This document shows, one piece after another, positions 1-6,506 of a DNA stretch of 36,074 bases. The translations under genes and the position numbers were made by a program. Position 1 is the stretch's first letter, and every line of letters begins with the position of its first letter. The DNA is from Streptomyces jeddahensis. GTDB lineage: Bacteria > Actinomycetota > Actinomycetes > Streptomycetales > Streptomycetaceae. The notes under the pieces are model-generated. The model saw only the letters and a list, made by a program, of their open reading frames with translations, ran no database searches and had not been told where the DNA came from. The stretch is taken from contig NZ_LOHS01000068.1 in assembly GCF_001642995.1 (NCBI RefSeq), positions 1 to 36,074 of the forward strand, read 5' to 3'.

Positions 1-714
1 GGGAGAGGGGGTCGGCGGCGGGGCCGGCGGGGAGGTGGGCGGCTGCTGGACCGGCGGCGAAGTGGGCGGGGACGTGGGGGGCGTGCTGGGCTGGCACCGC
101 TCGCAGATGACGATGCAGACGCATTCGGCGTCCGACGCCGCGCACGCGGTGCTGCCCTCGTAGTGGGCCCCGAGGGTGTGCCGCCCCTCAGCGAGGTCGT
201 CGGTGACAAGGCTGGCGGTTCCGTCCGCGTCGAGCGAGGCGGAGCCGATGTCCTGACCGTTGTCGGTGAACGTGACGGTTCCCGTCGGCGTGCCGGCCGT
301 GCAGGTCACCGCGGCCGTGAGGGTGGCCGGGTCGCCGGCGTAGGGCTGTTCCGGACTGGCCGTCAGAGTCGTCGTGGTCCGCTCGGCCCGCATGACGGCG
401 AGGCCGTGATCGCTACCGGTGGCGACGGTGCTTGGGCCGGGGCCTTGGAACGGCGCCGCACCGTCAGTGGTGGAGCTACCGCCGTCCTCACCCTGGTTGA
501 ACGTTTCTTCATTCAATTGTTCGACATCATCCTGTCCTGACACGAGGACGTTGCCCCCGGCCGCCGCAGCGGGCGCCGCCGCGGCCATGGCCGGCGAAAC
601 CATCGCCAGCCCGATGGCCGCCATCACGGCGGCACCACGCAATGCGGTGGATCTCGCCGAGGGGAAATGCCACCGGAATTCGCGCCCGTGACGGCTTCTG
701 ATAGAAAAAGGCAC
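1..714 (-). CDS. Secreted protein with bacterial Ig-like domain and Pro-rich tail (partial, runs off window)
   Basis: The reading frame starts at a GTG at 714 with AGGAAGG a few bases upstream and stays open to position 1, so the 3' end lies outside the window (238 codons seen). Residues 1-46 form a long actinomycete signal peptide: an Arg-rich start, a hydrophobic stretch (AAVMAAIGLAMVSP) and an Ala-rich cleavage region. A low-complexity acidic/Gly/Ser linker follows, then about 90 residues with the pattern of the bacterial Ig-like repeat family (TTTTLTASPEQPYAGDPATL, GTVTFTDNGQDIGSASLD). Next comes a Cys-rich segment with about six cysteines (STACAASDAECVCIVICERC), then a PPTSPP-type proline-rich tail. 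Such proteins are usually exported adhesion or wall-associated proteins. No catalytic domain is visible. An LPXTG or further domain could lie beyond the edge. Confidence 0.75.
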   Translation of the reverse strand, partial: MPFSIRSRHGREFRWHFPSARSTALRGAAVMAAIGLAMVSPAMAAAAPAAAAGGNVLVSGQDDVEQLNEETFNQGEDGGSSTTDGAAPFQGPGPSTVATGSDHGLAVMRAERTTTTLTASPEQPYAGDPATLTAAVTCTAGTPTGTVTFTDNGQDIGSASLDADGTASLVTDDLAEGRHTLGAHYEGSTACAASDAECVCIVICERCQPSTPPTSPPTSPPVQQPPTSPPAPPPTPSP

Positions 715-891
715 TACAGCCCTTCCTGGGAATACGGAAAACGGTCGGAAAGGCATCGGATAATCGACGCCTTGCTCAGCGCATTCGGTCTACCAGACCG
801 CAAGCTCATATCCGCCGAATGAACGGCCGGTAGACCCAACCGGGTGATCGGCCCGCCGCCATCCGGGTCTACGTTGAGAGAGCACGCTCGA

Positions 892-926
892 GGCGGGTGC
901 GTACAGAGGTCATGCACGCACCCGCC
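892..926 (-). terminator. Stem-loop, likely terminator
   Basis: GGCGGGTGCGT (892-902) pairs perfectly with ACGCACCCGCC (916-926) around a 13-nt loop. It lies 33 nt downstream of the stop of the rhamnogalacturonan lyase remnant (minus strand) and may be that gene's original terminator. The 177 bp from here to 714 hold the leader of the Ig-like gene; no clear promoter was recognised in it. Confidence 0.55.
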
Positions 927-958
927 GCCGTATCCGTATTCCGCAGGGCGTTCAGCTG

Positions 959-1023
959 TTACGGCGTGGTGATGGCCGGCTGGGGCGCGGTCGGCATGCC
1001 GTTGCCGATGAAGACGGCGGCCT
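959..1023 (-). pseudogene. 3' remnant of a PL11 rhamnogalacturonan lyase gene
   Basis: The last residues of a 63-codon open frame (959-1150, minus) read VFIGNGMPTAPQPAITTP-stop, almost identical to the end of the intact lyase encoded at 15117-17024 (FFIGNGMATAPRPAITTP-stop). At DNA level 963-1014 matches 15121-15172 at about 50 of 52 positions. Upstream residues of the frame no longer resemble the lyase, so only the extreme 3' end survives. The stretch 1024-1209 holds nothing else I can identify. Confidence 0.7.
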
Positions 1024-1209
1024 TGAGGGGCTCGGGCAGGATGCGGTGCTCCAGCGCTGTGCGCTTGGTGGCTGCGTCGCCGTCAGAGGCACGCCGTATG
1101 ACACGAGCGGCGAGTCCCTTTACATGTGGGATCTCAGATTCCGTGGCCACATCTCACGACCGGTGGCCACCTGGCGGCCATTCGGCCACAATCCTGGATG
1201 CCGTAGGCC

Positions 1210-1238
1210 GGCAGCCGGGCAGGAAGACCCCGGCTGCC
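1210..1238 (-). terminator. Stem-loop downstream of the TetR gene
   Basis: GGCAGCCGGG (1210-1219) pairs with CCCGGCTGCC (1229-1238), a perfect 10-bp stem with a 9-nt loop, 21 nt after the TetR stop codon on the minus strand. There is no U-tract, as is common in Streptomyces. Confidence 0.6.
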
Positions 1239-1258
1239 CGCCCGCCCGGATGGGTGTG

Positions 1259-1837
1259 TCAGACCACGGCGAGCCGGTCCACCAGTAGTTCCACCCTCCG
1301 CTCGGCGTCCCCCGGCGGCAGCCGTCCCGCCCGGGTCAGGGTCGCCAGCCCGTGCAGGGCCGCCCAGAACACCTCGGTGAACAGCCCAGGGTGGACGCCG
1401 TCCCCGGCGACCTCGCCAAGGCTCTCCAGCAGGGCGGCGAAGGCGTCCTTCAGCGGCTCCGGGGTGTCCTCCTTCGCGAACGCCAGGCCGCCGTCGAGCT
1501 GGAACATGGCGTCGTAGACCGCCGGGTTGCGTTCGGCGAAGTCGAGGTAGGCGCGGGCGAGGGCGGTGACCCGGGCGCGCGGGCCGTCCGCGGCGGAGGC
1601 CGCGGCCCGCAGCGCAGCGGCCATCTCGGTGGCGCCCTCGAGGGCAACGGCGCCGATGATCTCGCGCTTGCCGCGGAAATGGCTGTAGAGGACGGGCTGG
1701 CTGTACTCGATGCGCTCGGCGAGCCGGCGGGTGGTGACCGCGTCCCAGCCCTGGTGCTCGGCGAGTTCGCGGGCCGTTGCCACGATGAGGCGCTCGCGGA
1801 CCGCCCGTTCACGCTCCTTGCGTTCCTGTACCGACAT
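1259..1837 (-). CDS. TetR-family transcriptional regulator
   Basis: 192 residues, the usual TetR size. The N-terminal helix-turn-helix spans about residues 12-58 (RERLIVATARELAEHQGWDA, then TTRRLAERIEYSQPVLYSHF), with the YSHFRGK recognition-helix end typical of the family. The C-terminal half (residues 75-190) is helical with the pattern of TetR ligand domains (AYLDFAERNPAVYDAMFQ). It is transcribed away from the DUF1772 gene at 1930, and the 92-bp gap holds two copies of CTAGC-N3-GCTAG, one only 10 nt from this gene's ATG. Inference: it represses itself and the DUF1772 gene and is released by a small ligand. The ligand cannot be predicted. Confidence 0.9.
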   Translation of the reverse strand: MSVQERKERERAVRERLIVATARELAEHQGWDAVTTRRLAERIEYSQPVLYSHFRGKREIIGAVALEGATEMAAALRAAASAADGPRARVTALARAYLDFAERNPAVYDAMFQLDGGLAFAKEDTPEPLKDAFAALLESLGEVAGDGVHPGLFTEVFWAALHGLATLTRAGRLPPGDAERRVELLVDRLAVV

Positions 1838-1846
1838 GACTCGATC

Positions 1847-1910
1847 CTAGCATCGCTAGACAAGCGAGCGGCAGCAGCGCTAGCGTTGCGTCATCATCTA
1901 GCAACGCTAG
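1847..1910. promoter_or_regulatory. Operator pair between tetR and DUF1772 genes
   Basis: Two 13-bp palindromes, CTAGCATCGCTAG (1847-1859) and CTAGCAACGCTAG (1898-1910), lie in the divergent intergenic region. In addition CTAGCGTTGC (1880-1889) is the exact inverted complement of GCAACGCTAG (1901-1910). The symmetry and position fit a TetR dimer site controlling both genes. Confidence 0.75.
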
Positions 1911-1929
1911 ATTCCCAGGAGGGGTAGCC

Positions 1930-2376
1930 ATGCTCAACGCACTCGAGGTCGTCACCACCGTGGTCGTCGGCGTGATGGTGGGGGTGGAGTTCTCCGTCGC
2001 CTTCGTCATCAACCCGATCCTCAACGCACTCCCCGGTGACAGTGGCCAACTCGGCCGCGCCCACGGGGGCCGGATGCTCGGCGCCGTGATGCCGGTCTGG
2101 TACATCACCTCGCTCGTCCTCGTCGCGGTCTGGGCCATCGCCGGATGGCACCACCACGGCACCGGCCTCGTCGTCACCGCCGGCGCGCTGCTGACCCTCA
2201 GCGTGATCATGTCGCTTCTGCTGCTCGTCCCGATCAACAACCGGGGCAAGACGTGGACCCCCGACAACCGGCCCGAGGACTGGAAGGAGCAGATGAACCG
2301 CTGGGACCGCTTCCACTACGTCCGCGTCGCCGTCATCATCGCCGCCTTCGCCCTGCTGGTCGCCGCCCTCGCCTGA
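1930..2376 (+). CDS. DUF1772 (anthrone oxygenase-like) membrane protein
   Basis: 148 residues, ATG at 1930 preceded by AGGAGGGG. Four hydrophobic segments are visible, at about residues 5-30, 50-72, 80-102 and 128-148. The loop after the third carries the family-typical NNRGKTWTPDNRPEDWKEQ followed by NRWDRFHYVRV, as in DUF1772 / anthrone-oxygenase-like proteins. Family members are small integral membrane proteins, some linked to oxidation of aromatic polyketides, though most are uncharacterised. It is divergent from a TetR gene with shared operators, so expression is probably ligand-induced. The next feature downstream on the same strand is a broken FAD-monooxygenase tail, which hints at a former quinone/aromatic-oxidation module; that link is inference. 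Confidence 0.85.
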   Translation: MLNALEVVTTVVVGVMVGVEFSVAFVINPILNALPGDSGQLGRAHGGRMLGAVMPVWYITSLVLVAVWAIAGWHHHGTGLVVTAGALLTLSVIMSLLLLVPINNRGKTWTPDNRPEDWKEQMNRWDRFHYVRVAVIIAAFALLVAALA

Positions 2377-2442
2377 GCCCGCGGGCCGAGACCGCGCAAG
2401 TGGCGCACGTCCCCCTACTCCGCGGGCGGTAGCGGGCCACCG

Positions 2443-2702
2443 AAATCCCGCTTCCTCCGTGGGGCGCGCCAGCTGGTCTTCGACCTGATGAGCACCCCCG
2501 ACGGGTGACTCACGTGCACCGAAAGACGTTGGGACTGTTCAACCACTACGACCTCGGCAGCAAGCAGCCGCTCGTCGGCCGCACCGCCCCCGACTTCCGC
2601 TTCGAGGGCGGCACCCGCCTGGGCAACCCCTGGACCATGTGCAGCGAGGACGGGCTGGAGCAGACGCTTGCCTTCTTCAACAGCGGCCCGAGCGACCAGT
2701 AG
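2443..2702 (+). pseudogene. C-terminal remnant of an FAD-dependent aromatic hydroxylase
   Basis: Reading from 2443 gives KSRFLRGARQLVFDLMSTPDG and then a TGA at 2506. Shifting frame there continues as VTHVHRKTLGLFNHYDLG and QPLVGRTAPDFRFEGGTRLG. Together these match the C-terminal thioredoxin-like part of class A FAD monooxygenases (PgaE/RdmE-type), where VGRRAPDF..EDGTRL is a hallmark. The FAD-binding GxGxxG and substrate domains are absent, and after about 2635 the sequence no longer resembles the family until the stop at 2700-2702. It is therefore a truncated, frameshifted relic. From 2703 to 2982 I see no gene, only a short direct repeat (CTCGCCCTTG twice near 2711 and 2751). Confidence 0.65.
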
Positions 2703-2982
2703 ACACCCCACTCGCCCTTGGAACTCAGCATCGGCACAGGGGATTTGACCTCGCCCTTGAGACGAGAACCGCTTGGCAACGGTGAGACGGATCAAGGAAC
2801 GAGAAGCTCACAGCCATCCGGGCATACAGCTGCTGCTCAGATCCCACAGCCAGCCTACGAGTCAGCGGGAGAGCCAGCGCACAGATTCATCGTCACGAAA
2901 CCGCCACCTTGCCCACACACTTCAAACACATGACTTTTACAGTCATCCCTCCGCAACACCCGCAACACCCAGGGGGAAGACC

Positions 2983-3187
2983 ATGACCAGCCCGTATCAC
3001 CAGCCGCCGATGCCGCAGCCCGTCAGGCCCGCGCCGAAGTGGGCCCGCAAGCGGTACGTGCTGCCCGCGCTCGGCCTCGAACTGCAGCGGGGCCCGCGCC
3101 GCCGGAGCTGCTCCAGTACACCGCGGCGAGCCCGGCTACGGCAGCCACCTCGACCGCGACGGTGACGGCGTCGGCTGCGACAGCTGA
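2983..3187 (+). pseudogene. Excalibur-domain protein gene with internal deletion
   Basis: ATG at 2983 follows AGGGGGA and encodes MTSPYHQPPMPQPVRP then APKWARKRYVLPALGL, the cytoplasmic and membrane-entry start of small Streptomyces excalibur proteins. From 3080, in the +1 frame, the sequence reads NCSGARAAGAAPVHRGEPGY then GSHLDRDGDGVGCDS-stop (TGA at 3185-3187), a complete excalibur calcium-binding motif (DxDxDGxxC). The transmembrane segment and the Thr/Ala linker normally between the two are missing, and the junction is out of frame. As it stands the ATG frame makes a 60-residue Arg-rich product. A spontaneous deletion is the simplest explanation. Confidence 0.75.
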
Positions 3188-3239
3188 CAGCCCTGCGCCT
3201 GCCTCCACAGGGAACCTGTGAGGCGGGCGCTGGGCCGGT

Positions 3240-3268
3240 GTGACACGGATCACTGTCAGGAGTGTCAC
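3240..3268 (+). other. Inverted repeat after the excalibur relic
   Basis: GTGACAC (3240-3246) and GTGTCAC (3262-3268) form a 7-bp inverted repeat with a 15-nt loop, about 50 nt past the excalibur stop. It could be a weak terminator or a protein site. The rest of 3188-3356 shows nothing recognisable. Confidence 0.3.
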
Positions 3269-3356
3269 CTTCCGCTTAGCGTGTCCGGGCGGCCCGCGGT
3301 CGGCGACCTTTCGGGTGTGGGAAAGCCCCGCCCGGCGGGCCGCACCAAACGATGCG

Positions 3357-3386
3357 CGCCCCCGCAGCCGACAGGCCGCGGGGGCG
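3357..3386. terminator. Stem-loop terminator 3' of the merR gene
   Basis: CGCCCCCGC (3357-3365) pairs with GCGGGGGCG (3378-3386) around a 12-nt loop, 36 nt beyond the MerR stop. It probably works in both directions, also ending transcription from the excalibur side. Confidence 0.65.
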
Positions 3387-3421
3387 TTCGCATGCTCAGG
3401 CTCACCAATGCCCTGTCGGGC

Positions 3422-4066
3422 TCACTCGAAGCCGTACCGCCGCGCCGACTCCTCCTCCTGGGCCAGCCGGTGGAGGGACTGCAGCATGGGCTCGACGAGG
3501 ATCGCTCCCAGGACCGCGGCCTCGACCTTCTCGGCCTCCGACGGGTGGGTCTCAACGAAGTCCAGGTCGAGGGCGGCCGCCTGGTGCATCAACCGGGCGT
3601 AGGACACCAGTAGTCCGGCATCCCAGTCGTAGCCGAGCCGTCGGAACGTGGCCACCGCGACCACCAGTGAACGGTAGGCGGGAGAGATGGTGATCAGGGC
3701 TCGGGCGTTCGACCATCCCAGTGTCTCCAGCAGCCGGTCCACCTCGCGGCGGGCGGCCTGCAGGTACTCGTCCTCCGTGTCCGGTTCGGGGACCTGCGGC
3801 AACGCCCACAGGGCCGCGCCCAGCCGGATCGTACGGCCGAGGGAGTCGTCGTCGACGTGTCCGAGCACTTCCCGGACCGTCGCCACCGGCACGCGGCCGA
3901 CCTGGATCATCGCGCGCACCAGACGCAGTCGGCGCAGATGGTCCTCGTCGTACTCGGCCGTGGTCGCGTTGACCTGGCGGCCGGGCGCCAACAGCCCTTC
4001 GCGCAGGTAGTACTTGATCGTCGCGATGGACACGCCACTGCGCTCGCTCAACTCGGCCAGCCGCAT
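3422..4066 (-). CDS. MerR-family transcriptional regulator
   Basis: 214 residues from the ATG at 4066, chosen because AAGGAGAGG lies 7-8 nt upstream; an in-frame ATG at 4102 lacks a ribosome site and sits in the operator. Residues 1-70 form the winged helix of the MerR family (RLAELSERSGVSIATIKYYL, then REGLLAPGR, then DHLRRLRLVRAMIQVGRVPV). The C-terminal 140 residues are helical and without the metal-binding cysteines of metal sensors, so an organic ligand is more likely. It is divergent from the DUF4188 gene, and two copies of a 17-bp palindrome lie between them, one overlapping the leader of this gene. Autoregulation and control of the neighbour are inferred. Confidence 0.88.
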   Translation of the reverse strand: MRLAELSERSGVSIATIKYYLREGLLAPGRQVNATTAEYDEDHLRRLRLVRAMIQVGRVPVATVREVLGHVDDDSLGRTIRLGAALWALPQVPEPDTEDEYLQAARREVDRLLETLGWSNARALITISPAYRSLVVAVATFRRLGYDWDAGLLVSYARLMHQAAALDLDFVETHPSEAEKVEAAVLGAILVEPMLQSLHRLAQEEESARRYGFE

Positions 4067-4083
4067 CTCTTGCGCCTCTCCTT

Positions 4084-4133
4084 GGTAAGTGCCACTATCC
4101 AAGCACCGCTCAAGAAGGATAGTGCCGCTATCC
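4084..4133. promoter_or_regulatory. Two tandem MerR operators
   Basis: GGTAAGTGCCACTATCC (4084-4100) and GGATAGTGCCGCTATCC (4117-4133) are copies of one motif spaced 33 bp start to start. The second is a perfect GGATAG-N5-CTATCC palindrome and the first is degenerate in its left arm. Position between merR and the divergent DUF4188 gene fits MerR binding at the promoter. Confidence 0.7.
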
Positions 4134-4862
4134 GATCAGGAGATCCGGGGGTCGCTCATATTCGCGAAGCCGATTCCGGGCCGCACCACCGCCGCAGCAG
4201 AAGGTGATGCGGTGGTCCTGCTGATCGGCATGCGTATCAATCACTTCTGGGCGGTGCAACAGTGGCTGCCGGTCATGCTGTCGATGTTTCGCATGCTTGG
4301 GGAGCTTGCCAAAGACAGCAGCCGGCGGCTGCTGGGGCGGATCCTGCTCACCGCCTCGCCCCGGACGTACTACGTGGTCCAGTACTGGGAGTCCAAGGAG
4401 AAGCTCTACGCGTACGCGGCCTCGCCCGACATGTTCCACCACAAGGTGTGGGCGATCACCAACCGCATGGAGTGTGCGGGCAGGGTGCGCCAGCACGTGG
4501 GGCTGTGGCGCGAGGCCTACATCGTGCCCGAGGCCTCGTACGAGTCGATCTACCTCGACATGCCGCCTTTCGGCCTCGCGGCAGCCACGGGGGTGCTGCC
4601 GATCGAGAGCCGCGGACGGCGGGCCGCGGACAGGTTCAGCACCGCTCGTCCGGGTCGCGCTCGTCCGGGTCGCGCTCGTCCGGGGCGACCGAGAAGGCCG
4701 GCTGAGTCGGGGGAACGGGGGGTACGAGGAGGGCCTGCCAGGGCATTGAGGCAGGCCCTCCTCGTACGGCGGCACCCGGTCCGGGCTACTTGTGGGTCTT
4801 GTCGTAGGCGGCCTGGTAGATCTGGAGGAAGCGCTTCAGTCCGAGCTGGTCGAGCTGGCTGA
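4089..4862 (+). CDS. DUF4188 domain protein, probably decayed at both ends
   Basis: The core, about 4158-4620, matches DUF4188 (monooxygenase-like, dimeric alpha/beta barrel type): IGMRINHFWAVQQWLPVMLS, then YYVVQYWESKEKLYAYA, then WREAYIVPEASYESIYLDMP. Both ends are suspicious. The only in-frame starts upstream of the conserved region are GTG codons inside the MerR operators (4089, 4122), while the position where homologues begin reads ATA TTC GCG AAG with AGGAG further upstream. At the 3' end a 15-bp unit is repeated three times (4644-4688, ARPGR repeats); the frame then runs through a strong terminator to 4862. In another frame GATEKAG-stop ends at 4705, just before that terminator, so a frameshift near the repeats is likely. 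Function in homologues is not well defined. Confidence 0.6.
   Translation: MPLSKHRSRRIVPLSDQEIRGSLIFAKPIPGRTTAAAEGDAVVLLIGMRINHFWAVQQWLPVMLSMFRMLGELAKDSSRRLLGRILLTASPRTYYVVQYWESKEKLYAYAASPDMFHHKVWAITNRMECAGRVRQHVGLWREAYIVPEASYESIYLDMPPFGLAAATGVLPIESRGRRAADRFSTARPGRARPGRARPGRPRRPAESGERGVRGGPARALRQALLVRRHPVRATCGSCRRRPGRSGGSASVRAGRAG
4644..4688 (+). repeat. Three tandem copies of a 15-bp unit
   Basis: GCTCGTCCGGGTCGC occurs at 4644-4658 and 4659-4673, with a near copy at 4674-4688. In the DUF4188 frame this gives three ARPGR units. Such repeats are prone to slippage and sit where that gene seems to lose its frame. Confidence 0.85.
4722..4767. terminator. Perfect 18-bp bidirectional terminator
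   Basis: GTACGAGGAGGGCCTGCC (4722-4739) pairs with GGCAGGCCCTCCTCGTAC (4750-4767), loop 10 nt. It sits between the converging DUF4188 gene (inferred old stop 4705) and the solute-binding protein gene (old stop 4786) and probably serves both. Confidence 0.85.
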
Positions 4863-4923
4863 CGTACGAGTCCCAGTCGGAGTCCAGGGACTTCTTCCCG
4901 GTGATGAACTGCACGGCGCTCTG
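4786..4923 (-). pseudogene. Severed C-terminal 45 codons of the solute-binding protein
   Basis: Immediately after the in-frame TAG at 4924-4926 the same frame continues as QSAVQFITGKKSLDSDWDSY, then VSQLDQLGLKRFLQIYQAAY, then DKTHK-stop (TAG at 4786-4788). This is the normal C-terminus of LipO-type extracellular solute-binding proteins, which end in such a helical WDxYVxxLxxLGLxxxLxIYQxAYD segment. The stop therefore interrupts the gene 46 codons early. Confidence 0.8.
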
Positions 4924-6447
4924 CTACACGAACGTGCCGATGTTCGTCTGCAGCGTGGCGAGTTCCCGTGCCTGCGACGGTTCGACCCACGCCTCCCCGT
5001 AGGGGAACACCTGGGACATGTCCGCGTGCGGCTCGTAGAGCTTGGTGGCTTCGAAGAGCCGGCGCTCGTAGCCGTCCGGCGACTTGATGTCCTTGGCCAC
5101 CGCCTGCCTGTTGCGGAACTCCGCGGTGTGGTTGTATTGCGCTACCGGGCCCCAGTTGCCGTTGGTCGTGGACTTGGTCTTGTACAGCGGCTTCAGGCTC
5201 TCGTCGAGTGCGACGTCCTTCGGGCCGGGCTTGACCCAGCCCTTGCCCGCCGGGCCGAGATGGCCGTTGAGCGTACCCTCCTGGCTGAAGATGTAGTTCA
5301 GCATCTTGATGGCCTGGATCTGCTCGGTCGCTGAGGCCTTGGTGGTGAGGACGAAGGTGGCACCCGGCGCGGACGGGGAGTTGTAGGTCGCGTAGCTCTT
5401 GCCGTCCGGTCCGGTCAGCGGCGGCAGGGCATCGATGTCCTTGTCGCGGCCGTCCTTCTGGCTTTGTGTCCAGGCGAGGCTCGGGTGCATGACGGTGGCC
5501 GAGCCGAGGATCGCGCTGCCCGCGTTGTCGCCCAGCCTCTTCAGGGCGTCATTGTTCTGGGTGAAGGCGCTGCTGTCGATCAGGCCCTCGTCGTAGAGGG
5601 ACTTGATGTACCGCAGGCCCTCGCGCCAGCCGGCCTTGTTGGCCTGGATGTCTGCCTTGCCGTGGTTGAGGACGAGGGTGGGATTGGTGTCGGCGGTGGC
5701 GGTGCCGAAGGGGGTGAAGATGAACGGGTTCATCAGGAACGGGATGATCGTGTCGCCCGTGTCGCCGCTCAGCGGCACCTCGTCGGCCTTGCCGTTGCCG
5801 TTGGGGTCCTTGGTCTTGAAGGCGCGCAGCACCTCGCGGAACTCTTCGGTCGTCTTCGGCGTCTTGAGGCCGAGCTTCTTCAGCCAGGCGGTGTCGATCC
5901 ACATCTTGGCCGGATACGAGCAGTGGTAGCAGTCGACCCACTGCGGCATCCCGTAGATCTTGCCGTCGGGTGCGGTGGCCATCCGCTTGTACGCGGGTTC
6001 GGCGGCGAACGCCTTCTTGATGTTGGGGCCGTATTGGTCGATCAGCTGGTTCAGGGGCTGGATGACGCCCTGGTCGGAGAGCTTGAGGAGCTCGGTCTGG
6101 GTGAACTGGTCGATCCAGGGGATCAACAGGTAGAGGTCGGGGAGGTCGCCGCTGGCCAGCGATATCTGGCGCTTCTCCTTGGCGGCGGCGCCGTCCCAGG
6201 TCGTCGTCTGCCAGTTGATGGTGATGTTGAACTTCTGCTTGATCAGCTGGGTGAATTTGTTCGTCTTGAGGTTGGCGCCGCCGCCCTGGGGTGCGAAAAC
6301 GTTGAGGGTCACCGGCGGGTTTCCGGTGATCGTAGGGAGCGGCTTGGAGGTGTCGGTGGTGTCGGACGAGCCGCTGGTGCAGGCCGCCAAAGTCGCGAGC
6401 AGCGTCCCGACGGCCGCCGTCCTGGCGAGCAGGCGTGAGCGAGGCAT
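4924..6447 (-). CDS. ABC-transporter extracellular solute-binding lipoprotein, truncated by an amber codon
   Basis: 507 residues from ATG 6447 (AAGGGACC upstream) to TAG 4924; 553 would be read if the TAG were a sense codon. Residues 1-22 form a lipoprotein signal peptide with lipobox LAAC (LLATLAAC), followed by a Ser/Thr-rich linker. The rest fits the family-1 sugar-binding proteins of the LplA/LipO type (large polysaccharide or oligosaccharide importers): SLASGDLPDLYLLIPWIDQF, KIYGMPQWV, WIDTAWLKKLGLKTPKTTEE. It follows the two permease genes on the same strand by 59 bp and is their binding component. Loss of the C-terminal helix may destabilise the protein. Adjacent fuconate genes and a GH95 enzyme suggest a fucosylated oligosaccharide as substrate; this is inference. 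Confidence 0.85.
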   Translation of the reverse strand: MPRSRLLARTAAVGTLLATLAACTSGSSDTTDTSKPLPTITGNPPVTLNVFAPQGGGANLKTNKFTQLIKQKFNITINWQTTTWDGAAAKEKRQISLASGDLPDLYLLIPWIDQFTQTELLKLSDQGVIQPLNQLIDQYGPNIKKAFAAEPAYKRMATAPDGKIYGMPQWVDCYHCSYPAKMWIDTAWLKKLGLKTPKTTEEFREVLRAFKTKDPNGNGKADEVPLSGDTGDTIIPFLMNPFIFTPFGTATADTNPTLVLNHGKADIQANKAGWREGLRYIKSLYDEGLIDSSAFTQNNDALKRLGDNAGSAILGSATVMHPSLAWTQSQKDGRDKDIDALPPLTGPDGKSYATYNSPSAPGATFVLTTKASATEQIQAIKMLNYIFSQEGTLNGHLGPAGKGWVKPGPKDVALDESLKPLYKTKSTTNGNWGPVAQYNHTAEFRNRQAVAKDIKSPDGYERRLFEATKLYEPHADMSQVFPYGEAWVEPSQARELATLQTNIGTFV

Positions 6448-6506
6448 GGAGAGGTCCCTTCTGATGGCGTGCTGGTGACGGGTGATGCGAAGTGGGGGGG
6501 GCGGAT

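Noticed and set aside
714..917. 67-codon minus-strand frame upstream of the Ig-like gene
   Set aside because: Overlaps the terminator stem and the promoter region, has no ribosome site and no similarity I recognise.
2703..2982. Small open frames of 60-70 codons between the monooxygenase relic and the excalibur gene
   Set aside because: No ribosome site, atypical composition and no recognisable motif; most likely leader and spacer DNA.
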